From Syngnathus acus (Eukaryota; Chordata; Actinopteri; Syngnathiformes; Syngnathidae): DNA of 64,000 nt. Shown piece by piece: positions 45,651-57,380 of this stretch. Within the stretch, counting starts at the first letter, position 1; every line of letters begins with the position of its first letter. The notes under the pieces are model-generated. The model saw only the letters and a program-made list of their open reading frames with translations. It searched no databases and had not been told where the DNA came from. The DNA lies in contig NC_051108.1 of the NCBI RefSeq assembly GCF_901709675.1, forward strand, positions 4,994,631-5,058,630, given 5' to 3'. The position numbers and the translations under genes are program-made.

Positions 45651-48645
45651 AATAATTATAATAATAATAATAATAGTAAATCTCATTCATTTCCAGAGAA
45701 AAAAAATCACATTTAGACACGCATGCTTTTTCTGCAAGGCAGAAATTATGCAACATCGATGTCAAATACAGTACATATGCAATAAAATTAGCAATATATA
45801 CAATACTTTAACTTATAAATTAACTACTGCAAAAAGTACCTCGTTTTGAGAATTGACAGTTACAGACAATCAGTCACAGATGACTGCTACTGTATATTTA
45901 TTTTATGCCTGCTAACATAAAGGAAGACAGATTTGTTTCTCTATGGAATCAATGGTTGACTCTCCCTCTGCAGTTTCTCCCTCATTTATCTTCTGGACTT
46001 TGATTGCAACGTTGTAGCAGCGTGGATAATATGTGAATGTTGGAGCTCAGCAGTTTCAGCCCTCATCCATCTCTGTTGCCGTTGTCCTTTTATCTGGGAA
46101 AAACTGACTATATTTAACACTGATGATAGTTTGGGGTTTTGTTTTTCATTGTGGCCTACTAGTTTGCATCTGGGAATCATTATTATCTCTTTTAGTTAAT
46201 TTCGAAAGATTGCTAAAATGGTTTCACCCTTGAAATGACCTCCATCCTGTAAAACCCATTAAAAATAAACAACTGGGAGGGTCTTTTCATCCCAGACTGC
46301 AGAAAAATACCCATTTCTGTGTTTATCGTGCTTTTGGTACATTTTACTTGAACTGGAACGGTACCTTGGTCAAAATTAAGGGAATTATGAACTGATCAAA
46401 ACAGCCCAAAACACCCCACTAGAACAAATGCAATTTATTAAGGCTATGTCCCCACAGAAACTAAGCCGGATTAGTTTCTAAAACTATTTTCAGGCTTTGA
46501 AATATTGTATCGGTGTAGACGGACTTCCCAAACAGTAAATAACTTGAGCAGATACATATATACTGTATTTTGACATATTGTTTTTTTCCCTCCACTTGTA
46601 ATAACTGCTAATTGTTGGAGCTGTCACAAATGATTACATTACAATTATTATTACAAATTAAGATGAATAACGCAAGAATACAAGCATTAATTACAAAACA
46701 ACTATTAATGCAACTGTTTTATTAGATTGCCGTCAGTCATGTTCAGTTTGTCAAATGATGCCTCTTCACTATTCTTAGTACAGTTGAGTGGAGAATGAAA
46801 TCTCCAGGGAGGACTTTTGACCTTTTGCTAATGACTTTAAAGATTATTGTAATTGCTTGAGAGCAGATTATTAAAGCAGATTATGACATTAACGTGTGGT
46901 ACAGGCCTCAAATGTTGATGTGAAATTTTAGTTGAACTTGTTAGAATATTCTCAGTATGTAATAAACAGCGGGAGAGCTGCTTCTTCTGTCACTTTTTTT
47001 TTCTCTTTCATTTAATATCCATCTTGTGTGCTGGTAGTCCTTTGGATTATTAAAAGATGTGAGTTCACTATGCGGCTACCTAGTTTGATGTTATTTCAAC
47101 TGAACAAACCAAAATAAACTAGAGCTCTGTTCTTGCATTTCTTGAAAGTACATTCATCCAAACTAAGAAAAGAATCTGCTTTTAAACCTCTGGTTCTATC
47201 ATTAATCTTTAAACATGAAAATAAATAGATAAAAGTGTCTGATTTAAAATAAATAAATAAAGGGGAATGTTTTGCTAGATAACGCCCAAAGGAGCTAAAA
47301 ATGCTAAAAAAAAATGAAGGAAAAAAACAAAATTTCTAAAAACAAATCTGATTGTTATTGGGGGGAAAATATATTTCAGGATTCTGGGTTAGTCCTGACA
47401 GGTTCAAGATAAATTATGGAGACATTTATATGTACTGGGACTGTGCTGAATTATTTACTTTTACCATGCTTTAACTGGGCTTCCATTTAGCTCTGAGTGC
47501 TAAGCCAGTACTGTAAGTCTGAGACTGCAGATTTGAATCAGTTGGGAATTACTTTGCGATAACATATCCATTCGCAGTTTGAATTATTATGTTTTGATGG
47601 TTTGATTACAATGATGAAGAAAAAAAAAAGTGCGGACCACTTGGAATCATTCCTCAGTCATCAAAACATCTTTATTGTTTGATTAATACAATCTGGAAAC
47701 TTTGTATCAATTAACAGCAGTGACAAATTGATATGAGTCCTCGTTAGCATGTTTAGCATTCACAGATGGTTTTAAATTTCTTTGCACAACAGATACGGCT
47801 TGGAAAGAACATTGTTCTCCTCAAGGGTCATTTATTTTTAAATTCTAGCTATTTCACTCTCCTCTTTCAGAAATAGCACAGGGAGAGACTGTTAAAAAAA
47901 AAAAAAAAAAGCGAGGGCGGTAGCTGGCAGCCGGAGGCGGCCATCTTGGACTTGGTTAAAAGCATAATCCTGGTCACGCTGCATCAGCAGTAAAATAAAC
48001 ATAAGAGAGTGAGGGAATGCCTGAGCTGGGAAACCCCCTATGCACCGAGAGCGTGCTTTCTGCAGATATGGTCGAGGCGTGGGTAGGAGATGCAAGAGAA
48101 TAAAATATTCTGTATTAGCCGCTTAGATTCTGATGTTTGGAACTGAAAACAGGAGAGAAATATCTGAGTGGATGAGATCTTTTTGAAGGAAGAGGTTGAA
48201 ATATCTAATATATATTATTTGCACTCTTTTCAAATGATCCAATCAACAACAAATATAAATTCATTGAATCATGTATTTTTATTTGCTTGACTAGGCCTAA
48301 ATTTCGGGGATAAAACAACAATTTGAATCAGATAACATTTAATGAATTTACAGTGCCAGAGAATGAAAACATGCAAGCAATTAGATGTGGATGTAGATAA
48401 GAACGCAAACATAATAGGAAGGAATTTCAATTAAAGACAACAAACCGAAAAGCCGACACACCGGATAACAATGCACACTGTCGATTTTTGAGGAAATTAA
48501 AAGGAATTCAAGTGTTCCTAATAGTCAATACTATATACCGAAAATAGTAGTAGAAGGAAAAAAAAACATAATTTCACATTCCTTCAGATTTTTTCTATTT
48601 TAATTACAGAACTCCGCCCTGGAACTGCTTGTATTTCATCTATAA

Positions 48646-49025
48646 CAGGAGTGTCAAATTATTTTTTGTCGCGGGCCGCATCATAGTCATAGTTTGCTTC
48701 AAAGGGCCATTAAAATTGTCAACCCAAATAAATGTATGAAAGTCTCATATTGTATATATAGTATAGGCTACACAACAAACTGATGAATAACTAGTTTTCA
48801 AAACAGAGACTAATAAAAACTGTTCACATATTTAAAAATGAAATATTGAAGTCGGATCAAATATTTAAAAATTATTTTTTTTAAAATGAATGGTAATCAA
48901 AATTGCTAACAATATCTCTTTTTTTTTAAAACAATTTGAAATTTTGGAATTGACATGAATTAGATGCACAATTTGTCTTCAGCGGCCACCTAAAATGATG
49001 TGGTGGGCCGTATCTTTGACACCTG
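48646..49025. mobile_element. hAT-like element with both ends
   Basis: Starts caggagtgtcaaattatttt and ends with 'cgtatctttgacacctg'. It shares 'caacccaaataaatgtatga' and 'tgcacaatttgtcttc' with the copy at 29.9 kb. The flanks atctataa and atctaaaa are similar and may be a decayed target duplication. Confidence 0.75.
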
Positions 49026-49956
49026 TGATCTAAAAGGTGTCAATGCAAACCGTGATAAATAAACAATTCTTTTTTACAATCATCCAATCTTATACAATTC
49101 TCTGTTGTGTGACCGGCGTAATAATACATCACGTTTCTGGACTGACTAGGAGCTGTCTGGTCTGGCTGCACAGGAATTAAGAGCATGTTTTAAAACAGAC
49201 AGTTGAGCTGTAGAAACAATACTGGTAATGAGTAGTTTCGCAGAGAAAACTGCCTGTGGCCACCGTGCCTAGAATCGCTAATGAGCTTGCTGTTTACTCT
49301 GCAGTGTCTTCAGAGAGGAACAGTTTAACGGCATGCCATTGATGTACCGGAGGATTTGATTTCGGACGCAGCTTTTTGCCACGCTTGCTTTGTTCCGTAC
49401 ATTATATCATTGTAAATAGCTCGCATAAGACAATGAAGTTAAAAAATAGTCTGATGCGAATGTAGCAAACAAGCACGGCAGGTTGAAGAGATTGACAAAG
49501 CCTTGAAACATGTCAAAGTCAGCAAAGGAAATAATGTGACAAGGAGACTGTGATCATTCGTTTTTTCTCTCGTTCTATTTCAGGGATTTGAGGCACGTCT
49601 CTTGTGATCCATTTTTATCCTTATAACTCTTTTATCTTCGCATAGCTATTTTTACTTCACCTCAGCATGCAGACTTGCAAGCTGATGCAAAGATAGTTTT
49701 GACAGTAAGATAAGATAATAATGAAAGGATTTTTTTTTTTTTTTAAAACAGAGCCTCAATCATTTTTACTCCCACTGGTTACTCAACATTTGAGATATGT
49801 CTGATTAACAATAACCACGTTCCAAGCAGCAAGGTTGTTAAATATTTGAGTATTACAACCTGACCTCTGATCACTCTGCTGCATAAATTGACCACAAAAG
49901 GAGAAGAAAGCATTTTTACATGAACATTTCACTCGCATTCTGTTGTGCTATTTAAG

Positions 49957-50403
49957 TACTGTATTTTCCGCACTATAAGGCGCACTGGATTATCAGGCGC
50001 ACCTTCAATGAATGGCCCATTTTAAAACTTTGTCCACATATAAGGCGCACCGGACTATAAAGCGCACCATTAATGCGTCATGTCAGATTTTTAATCCAAA
50101 TCAAATCATTCTCCATTTTATAGAATAAATAACTCAACGTTGCTCAAACGTTAATGCAATCACAATATAGTAACACTCGAAATAGTGAAAACAATAACAA
50201 TATATTAATAACTCAACGTTGCTCAAACGTTAATATCACACAACACACAAAATAAACACGTAAGGCTTACTTTAATAAGTTAGTCCTCATCCACGAATCC
50301 ATATTGGTCCATATATAAGGCGCACCGGATTATAAAACGCACTGTCGGCTTTTGAGAAAATTGGAGGTTTTTAGGTGTGCCTTATAATGCGGAAAATACG
50401 GTA
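49957..50403. mobile_element. TA-flanked MITE, copy 12 (mosaic of cores A and C)
   Basis: Ends TA-CTGTATTTTCCGCACTATA and gcggaaaatacgg-TA. Its first part carries the core-A words 'aatgcgtcatgtcagatttt' and 'aaatcattctccattttat'; it then switches to core C ('aactcaacgttgctcaaacg' twice and 'ttagtcctcatccacgaatc'). Confidence 0.9.
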
Positions 50404-51170
50404 GGTCAGTATACTGAAGTGTATTGTGGCTAAAATAAATATTGGACTAAAACAAGGTAAAACAAACACATAAGAATGAAAGATAGGCCACAGAATTTTT
50501 GAACATAGTCACAACTATAAGTGCATGCATGGCTTGGCACCAAGTCTTTTGTTATATTTGAGGCCAACCTTGTACCTCGAGGTGCCTTTTACACAAATTA
50601 CAAATCAATATAGACAGTACAGTATATTAAACATATGCCTTCCAAAAATTGCTGGCTCATCACAATGTCTATTTCAGTAAGGAAAGCAATTAGGGTAATA
50701 AAAATCAAAACAATGCACAACTATTAGAATTAGTTGGTCTTCCTGAGAAATTGAATTTCTCATTAATATTCGGTAATAATGGACACCAACTGATGGATGT
50801 AGAAAGGATAACCAAAATCAGTAGTTAAAAAAAGAAGTGGACAATGAAATCAAACTATTAATGTTTGGTTTCTGCTTTTAAAGAGAAGTAGCTTGAGAGT
50901 TCAAATAGTTTTATAATGAGGCTTTTGTACCCACACATGTAGGTGCTGTGTTTATGTACATATAAAAAGTATGTGCAGTCAGCAGAGTGGGTGGGACGGC
51001 TTGTAAAAACTGCACGTTGAATAATTGATCGTGTACATAAAGCATGGATGTGAGAAGAAGGTGGGAGAGCCTGGAACAGCAAAAAAAAAAAAAAAAGAGA
51101 TGTGCATTGAGAGAAAACGGAAAAAATATTCTAAACCTAGATTTTGGAAAAAAAGAGTTTGACCTCACTT

Positions 51171-51470
51171 TTATTTATTTATTTATTTATTTTTATTTAA
51201 CTAAGTCAATCTAAATCCAAAGTGAATAAATCATAAATAAAATAAATCATCTTTAAACTACACGTTTAAATAATTTACCAAACGGTGAAGGATTTTTCAA
51301 GAAAAAAAATTAAATATTAAATTTATTTATTTATTCATTTATTTATTTAAGTCAATCTAAATCCAAAGTTAATAAATCATCAATAAAATAAATCCTCTTT
51401 AAACTACGCGTTTCTCCACTTAAATAATTTACCAAATATTGAAAAAAAATTTTTTTTAATATTAAATGGC
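51171..51470. repeat. Local tandem duplication, period about 146 bp
   Basis: Two copies, each with an ATTT-rich lead, 'gtcaatctaaatccaaagt', 'aaataaatc', 'tctttaaactac' and 'taaataatttaccaaa'. The second copy has several substitutions and a short insertion (ctccact). Confidence 0.85.
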
Positions 51471-52020
51471 ATCCCTGCATGAATGTTTACAATTGACTGA
51501 AATTGACAAGACATTGACTTTCATTTCCCTAAAACGCCATGTTGTTTGTGCCCGATAAAAGTCACTTAGGGCTACACTCACCTGTTAGGTGTAACATAAA
51601 ACAAATCAGACCATAAATACAGTACAGGATGACGCTAAGCAAAGAGCCTCTGCAGCTAACTAATGGCCTTCAGTTAGGGGATTATCCAGGATCGTTCCCT
51701 TGAGAGGGAAACAGCAAGCCACCATCTATCATTACTCTGAGGAAGCAGGGCTGCAAATCTAAAGAAAAATAAACATCACTTAAAAGTAGACCATGTGACG
51801 CACACATTTTTATTATCCTTATTCTCAGAAGCTGATGTAACGCAGGAGAAGCACACAATTCTTTCTGCAAAAACACTACCACCATAAATGCACTTAGAAT
51901 TTTTTTATTGTGGTCAAATGATTGCTTTTTTTTTAATGGCAATATGTCTGATAGGTCTCAATATTCTTGTTGGAGAATATTTTTAATCAACATTATTAAA
52001 AGTGTATTTCTGCGATTGTT

Positions 52021-52096
52021 TTATTTAATAAGATTCAAGAGTTTTTTATTCGCCATGTTTGAGCGTGCCAAACAAGGAATTTGACTTCGGTAAATC
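52021..52096 (-). mobile_element. LINE-type 3' tail, minus orientation
   Basis: It reads on the minus strand as tgtgatttaccgaagtcaaa, ttccttgtttggcacgctca, aacatggcgaataaaaaac and a 'tcttgaatct' end. The same block occurs inside the MITE at 61.8 kb. A GAATCTT-like tail marks the 3' end of a non-LTR element or its SINE. Confidence 0.7.
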
Positions 52097-52979
52097 ACAC
52101 TCTCTGTTCAACATTTAGGTGACTAACAACACTCAGGACATGTGAAAAATGGCAAATATTCTCAAACATCCCCTGATCGTAAACTCCCAAAAGGGCAAGG
52201 AAAAACTCAAAACTCCAGCTAGGGGAAATGAGAAACCTTGAGAAGAGACCACAGATGGGAAGGTCCCTCTTCCATTGCAGTGAAATGCAATGCAGACAAT
52301 AACTGTGAACACACGCACACACCAGTCCACTCGTGTGCCATTTTTCAAATTTATCGACCCATGTGCCAGAGCCATTCTTGAGCCATGGGCCTGGACAAAC
52401 ATGCACACAAGGGAACGTGCATAGCAATTTACTGCTTCATTGTGATGAGTAAAAGCATTAGGAAACCAATATGGAAGGCTGAGCAATTTTCATTGAGTGC
52501 ACTTGAAATTATAGCTTTGACGTTGATAAATTTGAATGTATTTAGTAACGCGAGACAAAGATTGATTGGATTCCTTTCATTAGCGTCACAGAATGTGTAC
52601 ATGCGAGAAGGCAGAACTGCCAACACATTTAATGCCCTCACAGGGGCGGGGAAAGGTTAGGTGTTGACATATGATGCTTAATAATTAATTGCATGAAATT
52701 GTAGCACAAAATCATCCTTAACATCCTAAATTAAACACTTTTCTAATATGTAGTTTTGCAAATTGTTAACAATGGAAGAAGTAGCCACATTTTGTCCTTT
52801 ACAAAAAGCATTAGTTATTGTCATGTGGGGTATTCATTTTTCGCAAGATACAGCTCGATTTTACGTGCTTCGATTCTACGTGACTTTGTCTAATGCGGTT
52901 TTGTCATGGACCCCAATTTTTTTTTTTGTCATAAATACATTTCCAAGTAGTATTTTAAATGAACGTTATAAAGGCCATA

Positions 52980-53117
52980 CAAAGCTAAATGCGCACATTT
53001 CAACCATGTTGCTCTTATTTATTTATTATTTATTCATTGCTCTTATTTATTCATTGTATGTGCCTTCTTGTTTTTACCTTTTGTATTGTTTACTTGAATG
53101 TTTTGTTTGTCCGTGGA

Positions 53118-53155
<38 letters not shown>

Positions 53156-53260
53156 TTGTCACCGTGGGATAGTAGGAAACGCAATTTCAATCTCTTTGTG
53201 TGGCTTGACATGTGAAGAAATTGACAATAAAGCAGACTTTGACTTTGATAAACCTGAGTC
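52980..53260 (+). mobile_element. LINE (CR1/L2-like) 3' end with an AT repeat
   Basis: The end reads caatttcaatctctttgtg, tggcttgacatgtgaagaaa, ttgacaataaagcagacttt, then a gactttgat repeat, typical of 3' ends of fish non-LTR elements. An (AT) microsatellite (53120-53152) has expanded inside it. Confidence 0.7.
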
Positions 53261-54578
53261 CATTTAATTCCTGTGACTAATTTAAAGGTGTTTGATAAGA
53301 AGTAGTCGGTATCGGAAAGCTCCTTAGCTGCCCAACATGTCTGATGTAAATTAAAATGACAAAGGACCACGTTGACTGCCTACAAACATGCCTTTCTAAA
53401 AAAGTAAAAATAAAAAAAACAAGACTTTCTATATAACGCACTTAAATCAAGCTTTTGCTGTACCTCGATTGAGGTGTGTATGAATGCAGTCAAGAATGTT
53501 TTTCAGTCCCGATAGTTGACTACACTTTTTTTCGTATTTACAATACACAGGGTGTGAAAGAGGGATCACTCATGCGCCACTTTGCTTTACGCACCAGTGA
53601 TGCTGAGGTCCCAGGACGACTGATGTCACACAATTTCTTGTCTATTTCAGCCCCTAAAGGTACCCTTGTCATTCACCTTACATTTACCTTATCTTTTTAA
53701 GATTTTTTTTTTAAATTACTTGTGTGTTGTGTGTTCATGCATACTTCTCTGTGTGTAATTGTGTGTTGTTCCTTGACTAATCTGTCTTCATTAGCGGAAT
53801 GGACCTTGAGTGTCTAACGTCCTTTCTGCCCTTTAGATCAGTAATGAGAATAAACACCCCTGATACACAAAATAATCCATGTCAAAATAGAAATACACTT
53901 GCGGGCCTCATTTTCAATGAGTTAAAAATAGCAGCAAGCTAATGGGACAAGTTAGCATGTGATGAGGGAGGGTGTGTAATTAACAATGGAAAAGTGTAGA
54001 CAAAAAAAACACTTTTTCTGCTTGGTCAAACTTTTTGGTGCAAATTAGCTCCCATAAATGAACCAAATTCCCTGCTGTGCCTTTAGGAAGACAATTTGCT
54101 CAATTTATTGTTTCCACTGGATACTGATTTACGTCAAGGCCATCTCTTGGAGGGCCTATTAAATAGCAAGCCCTCCTCAGGCTCAAAATGCCACCATGAC
54201 TAGTCTCTAAATGTAAAAATAAAAAAAGCAACAATGCTTCAATTTTATGGTGGAGTGGGATACTGCTACTTTGCAGAAAAGATTTCTCAGCGGGCAACCG
54301 GTGCATCAGCAGTTCACAATTGTCGCTCTTCCAGGAACCTAATTGAGGTCTCTGTTGTCTGTCACTTTGCGTACAACAGTGCTACAGGAAGTACACACAA
54401 ATTAGGTGCACTTGTACAACCATATATTTTATGGTAATGAAATACAGCTCGGAAGGATATTGGAGGTCTAATTTGGTAAATCATTAATTCAGGTCATTTT
54501 GTGCAAATGTGGTCAGCAAACTAACATAATTTCCTTTAAAGTCAGAATTCTGAGAAAAAATAAATAAAAATCCTGTCA

Positions 54579-54602
54579 CCCCCCCCCCCCCCTTTTTTTT
54601 TT
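54579..54602 (+). repeat. C14-T10 homopolymer junction
   Basis: Fourteen C followed by ten T, then a pyrimidine-rich ttcttcttc, following an A-rich stretch. A polypyrimidine tract prone to slippage. Confidence 0.9.
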
Positions 54603-56553
54603 CTTCTTCACTGGCCTTAATCCTCTTCCGTAGTGATAAATACTATCAGCGTAATTAATTAGTTTTTTTTTAAAAATCCTTAATTAGTGATTGAACTCGC
54701 TATTGGGAATAGTCATTTGAGAACTGAAGTGTACAACTTATTTAAGCAAGAAATGGCGCTATCTAGTGGCAAAAGAGAAACACAACACACAGTAGCCACT
54801 CATTCAGAGCAGGCGTCAACAATACTCGCCCAAAAGAAATTGGCTAATGGAGCTCATAACTGCTCCTACACCAAACTTACCTCAACTTCTTTATGGCATG
54901 TTCCAAAATGTTCCTAGGATATGTGTTTGCAGTAAAAATAATTAAAAGTTGTGTCAGGCAGTTGTCATCAGTTGAAACTGTCAAGAATTCTGACACAATG
55001 CAGAAAATAGTGTTTATTTTATTGCACATATGGAACAAAAAAAAGAACTTGGGACATTGAAGGTAGTGATTTGCAAATCTCTTCCAAAGACAAAATATTG
55101 GATGCTAGAACTTTATTTTTCGATTGGTGGTAAATCAAGGCTGTGTTCACACCTACAATGCAGCAAAAAGTCTGTTTTTAACCGCATCAAGATGCTGCAT
55201 GTGCGAAAAAAAATGTGTCCAGCCCATCTCAATTCAGTGTTTGCTTTTATCTTACTGTCCCATATTATTATCCTTGAAGACTCCTGTCAGTATCAATCCA
55301 CTAATAAATCCACGTCTCTTCTCCAATATGAGAGTATATGCAAAACTGTGTTTAAGAGGATTTTAGCTGCTGTGGAATTAAAAGCAGCATTCTTAATTTA
55401 ACATCACAGGAAAGCTTGAGTGACAGGCTTAGGACAAAGAGGCTTTGAATTAAGCAAAATGTTTGTCTCTTTTTTTAGTCCAAAGCAAAGAAAGATGTGT
55501 TTATATAACATGTTCTATCCAAGTAATTAAATTCTATATATTAATTGTGGTTAATCAAGTTTATTGTTGTTTGACATTTCAAACATTAATTATAACTGGA
55601 CCTTGCTCATGTCCTTTATGTGTGTAAATAGAACACTAAGCTATACCTCCAGGTCTCCATGGAGATGATGGCTGAGACAGTCGAGCTGGAGCATACCTGG
55701 AAGCTGCTCAGATTTTTTGCACATTTTCATACGTTATTGTTAGCGTAGCCTTTGGTCAACATTTGGTCCTTCTACTTTTATGTTTTGTCTGTCACAACAT
55801 TATTACCTGATAGCGGTGGTGGGAAGTCACTATGCAAATACTTTATTGTACTTTTCAGGTATCTGTGCTTTTTGCTTTTGCTCTATACATTTGAAAATGT
55901 ACTGTAAATCTGTACTTCCTATTCTTTTCTCATAATATTCTGATTCATTTTCTCAACCTTGCTGAATGACAACAGATACAGAAAAAAAACAATGTGCATG
56001 AGCTTGATTCTCAAACATGGCCGTTCATAATAGCATGTGATTAATAAAATGCATAGTTGTAATACCTAAATAAATATAATCACAGAGAACTACGCTAGTA
56101 TTAGCACTGGAAACATGACGTTCATCATGGCTATGTTGGTAGAATGAAATTTGTAATGGAGTTATTTGTTTATGTTTCCATAGACTGCATGGTAGTGCTG
56201 TGTGTATTTAGTAAAAAAGTAAGCAGAATGGATAAATAGCGTTTCAAATTTAAAAGGTGATTTTGTAGATGAATAAACTGAGAAAAAATGTAACTCGTGT
56301 GTCAAAGCATCATCCATGGGAACCACATGGAAAAGCCATGTTATACACAATAATAACCCGTAGAGGACGCCAGTCACCAAGACAAATATTTTGTATCGAC
56401 AGTAGCTTGATCGTGTTGGTCACCATTTATAGCAGTATTTTAGTTAATGTGCCGTTTTCATCATCAAAATGACATAATGTACCTAATTAATCCCCTACTT
56501 TCTTGCAATGTGTGATTATCTTACCTAAACATTGATCATCATCGACGGCCGTG

Positions 56554-56660
56554 TCTAATAATAATAATAGTGATAATAATGATAATATTGATAATAATGA
56601 TACATATTATTATTACGATAATATTATAAGAATGATAATCATCACATCATCATTATTATG
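56554..56660. repeat. ATA/ATG imperfect microsatellite
   Basis: Runs of aataataatagtgataa-type units followed by the inverted type (attattattac, catcatcattatta). Its two arms can pair. Confidence 0.75.
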
Positions 56661-56689
56661 GGAAATCTTCATGCAAATGTAAAATAGAA

Positions 56690-57302
56690 ATGCATCCAAA
56701 AGCTTATTGCAATATACCAAAAATAAAATTTAAAAATAACATGGTGGAATTCAATGCATTTGCACTGCGCGTGCACAAGACACACGTGCACACGCCCTGG
56801 GTGTTGCTCGCATCAATCCACCTGTTCGCGCGTTTGTATATGATGTGCTCCCTTCTCTCCTCTCAAACGAATGGAGCATCCACCAGTTCGCCTCCTCTGG
56901 GTGGTTTTGCACATCAAATAAGCCGTCGGCATTTTATTTTGATTGCTTTTTCCACAAACAATGTTTTTCTGAAGACACCAGCCTTGCAGTCAAGACGGCG
57001 AACACAGCGGCTTCTCGTTGCGTGGACTGATTTCGAACCAGTTTGGAATTCTGACTCACAACACCACCGCGTGAAAGACGCAGTGGACGCGCCACTGTGA
57101 GGCTTTTCTTTTCTTTTTCCATTTTTATTTCTTTTTCTGCCTTTTATTCCTTGACATGGGCGAAGTCGTGGTACCGGTGCCACCTCGCCTTCTCGTGGCA
57201 GTGTGACAACTTTATTGTTCATCATTGCCCTCTTTTTTTTTTCCTCCTCTTAATGGGATCGCGCTTTTTCCGGGGAATTACCCGTCGTTTCCTTCCCCAA
57301 TT
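56690..57302 (+). promoter_or_regulatory. Probable 5' UTR and promoter of the cornichon gene
   Basis: Between about 56760 and 57080 CpG steps and G/C content rise above the background (gcgcgtgcacaagacac, gtgaaagacgcagtggacgc). A pyrimidine-rich stretch (57100-57300) then leads to the first exon. No TATA box is visible. Confidence 0.5.
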
Positions 57303-57380
57303 ATGTTCACTTTTGCTGCCTTCTGCTATATGCTGTCTCTGGTTCTCTGCGTGTCCCTCATCTTCTTCGCAATATGGCAT
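57303..57380 (+). CDS. cnih3: Cornichon family AMPA-receptor auxiliary protein, first coding exon
   Basis: Encodes [20 protein letters not shown], then FFAIWH, followed by the donor gtaagt in phase 0. This is the N-terminus and first transmembrane segment of CNIH2/CNIH3, which bind AMPA receptors and export cargo from the ER. The splice point after IWH is where the human genes also break. MLSL and FFAIWH fit CNIH3; CVSL fits CNIH2 (CASL) slightly better. The usual Ala at position 2 is missing; this ATG is the first Met of the open frame. Later exons (IIAFDELRTDF...) are not found up to the window end. Confidence 0.8.

Larger units (their letters stand above)
36650..57302. other. Gene-poor region between the ift20 copy and the cornichon gene
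   Basis: About 20.6 kb with no exon I can support. It holds TA-flanked MITEs (39.5, 41.0, 43.1, 44.8 and 50.0 kb), hAT-like elements (37.8 and 48.6 kb), LINE tails (52.0 and 53.1 kb), a local duplication (51.2 kb), microsatellites and a perfect palindrome (45.6 kb). The rest is unremarkable AT-rich DNA. Enhancers for neighbouring developmental genes could lie here, but conservation cannot be judged. Confidence 0.65.

Noticed and set aside
45492-45849. Open frames rich in Asp, His, Ile and Met.
   Set aside because: Translations of the ATG/ATA/ATC microsatellite and palindrome.
48451-48545. A possible further MITE copy ('ccggataacaatgcacactg' and 'ccgaaaatagtag').
   Set aside because: Too diverged: neither terminus matches well enough to call.
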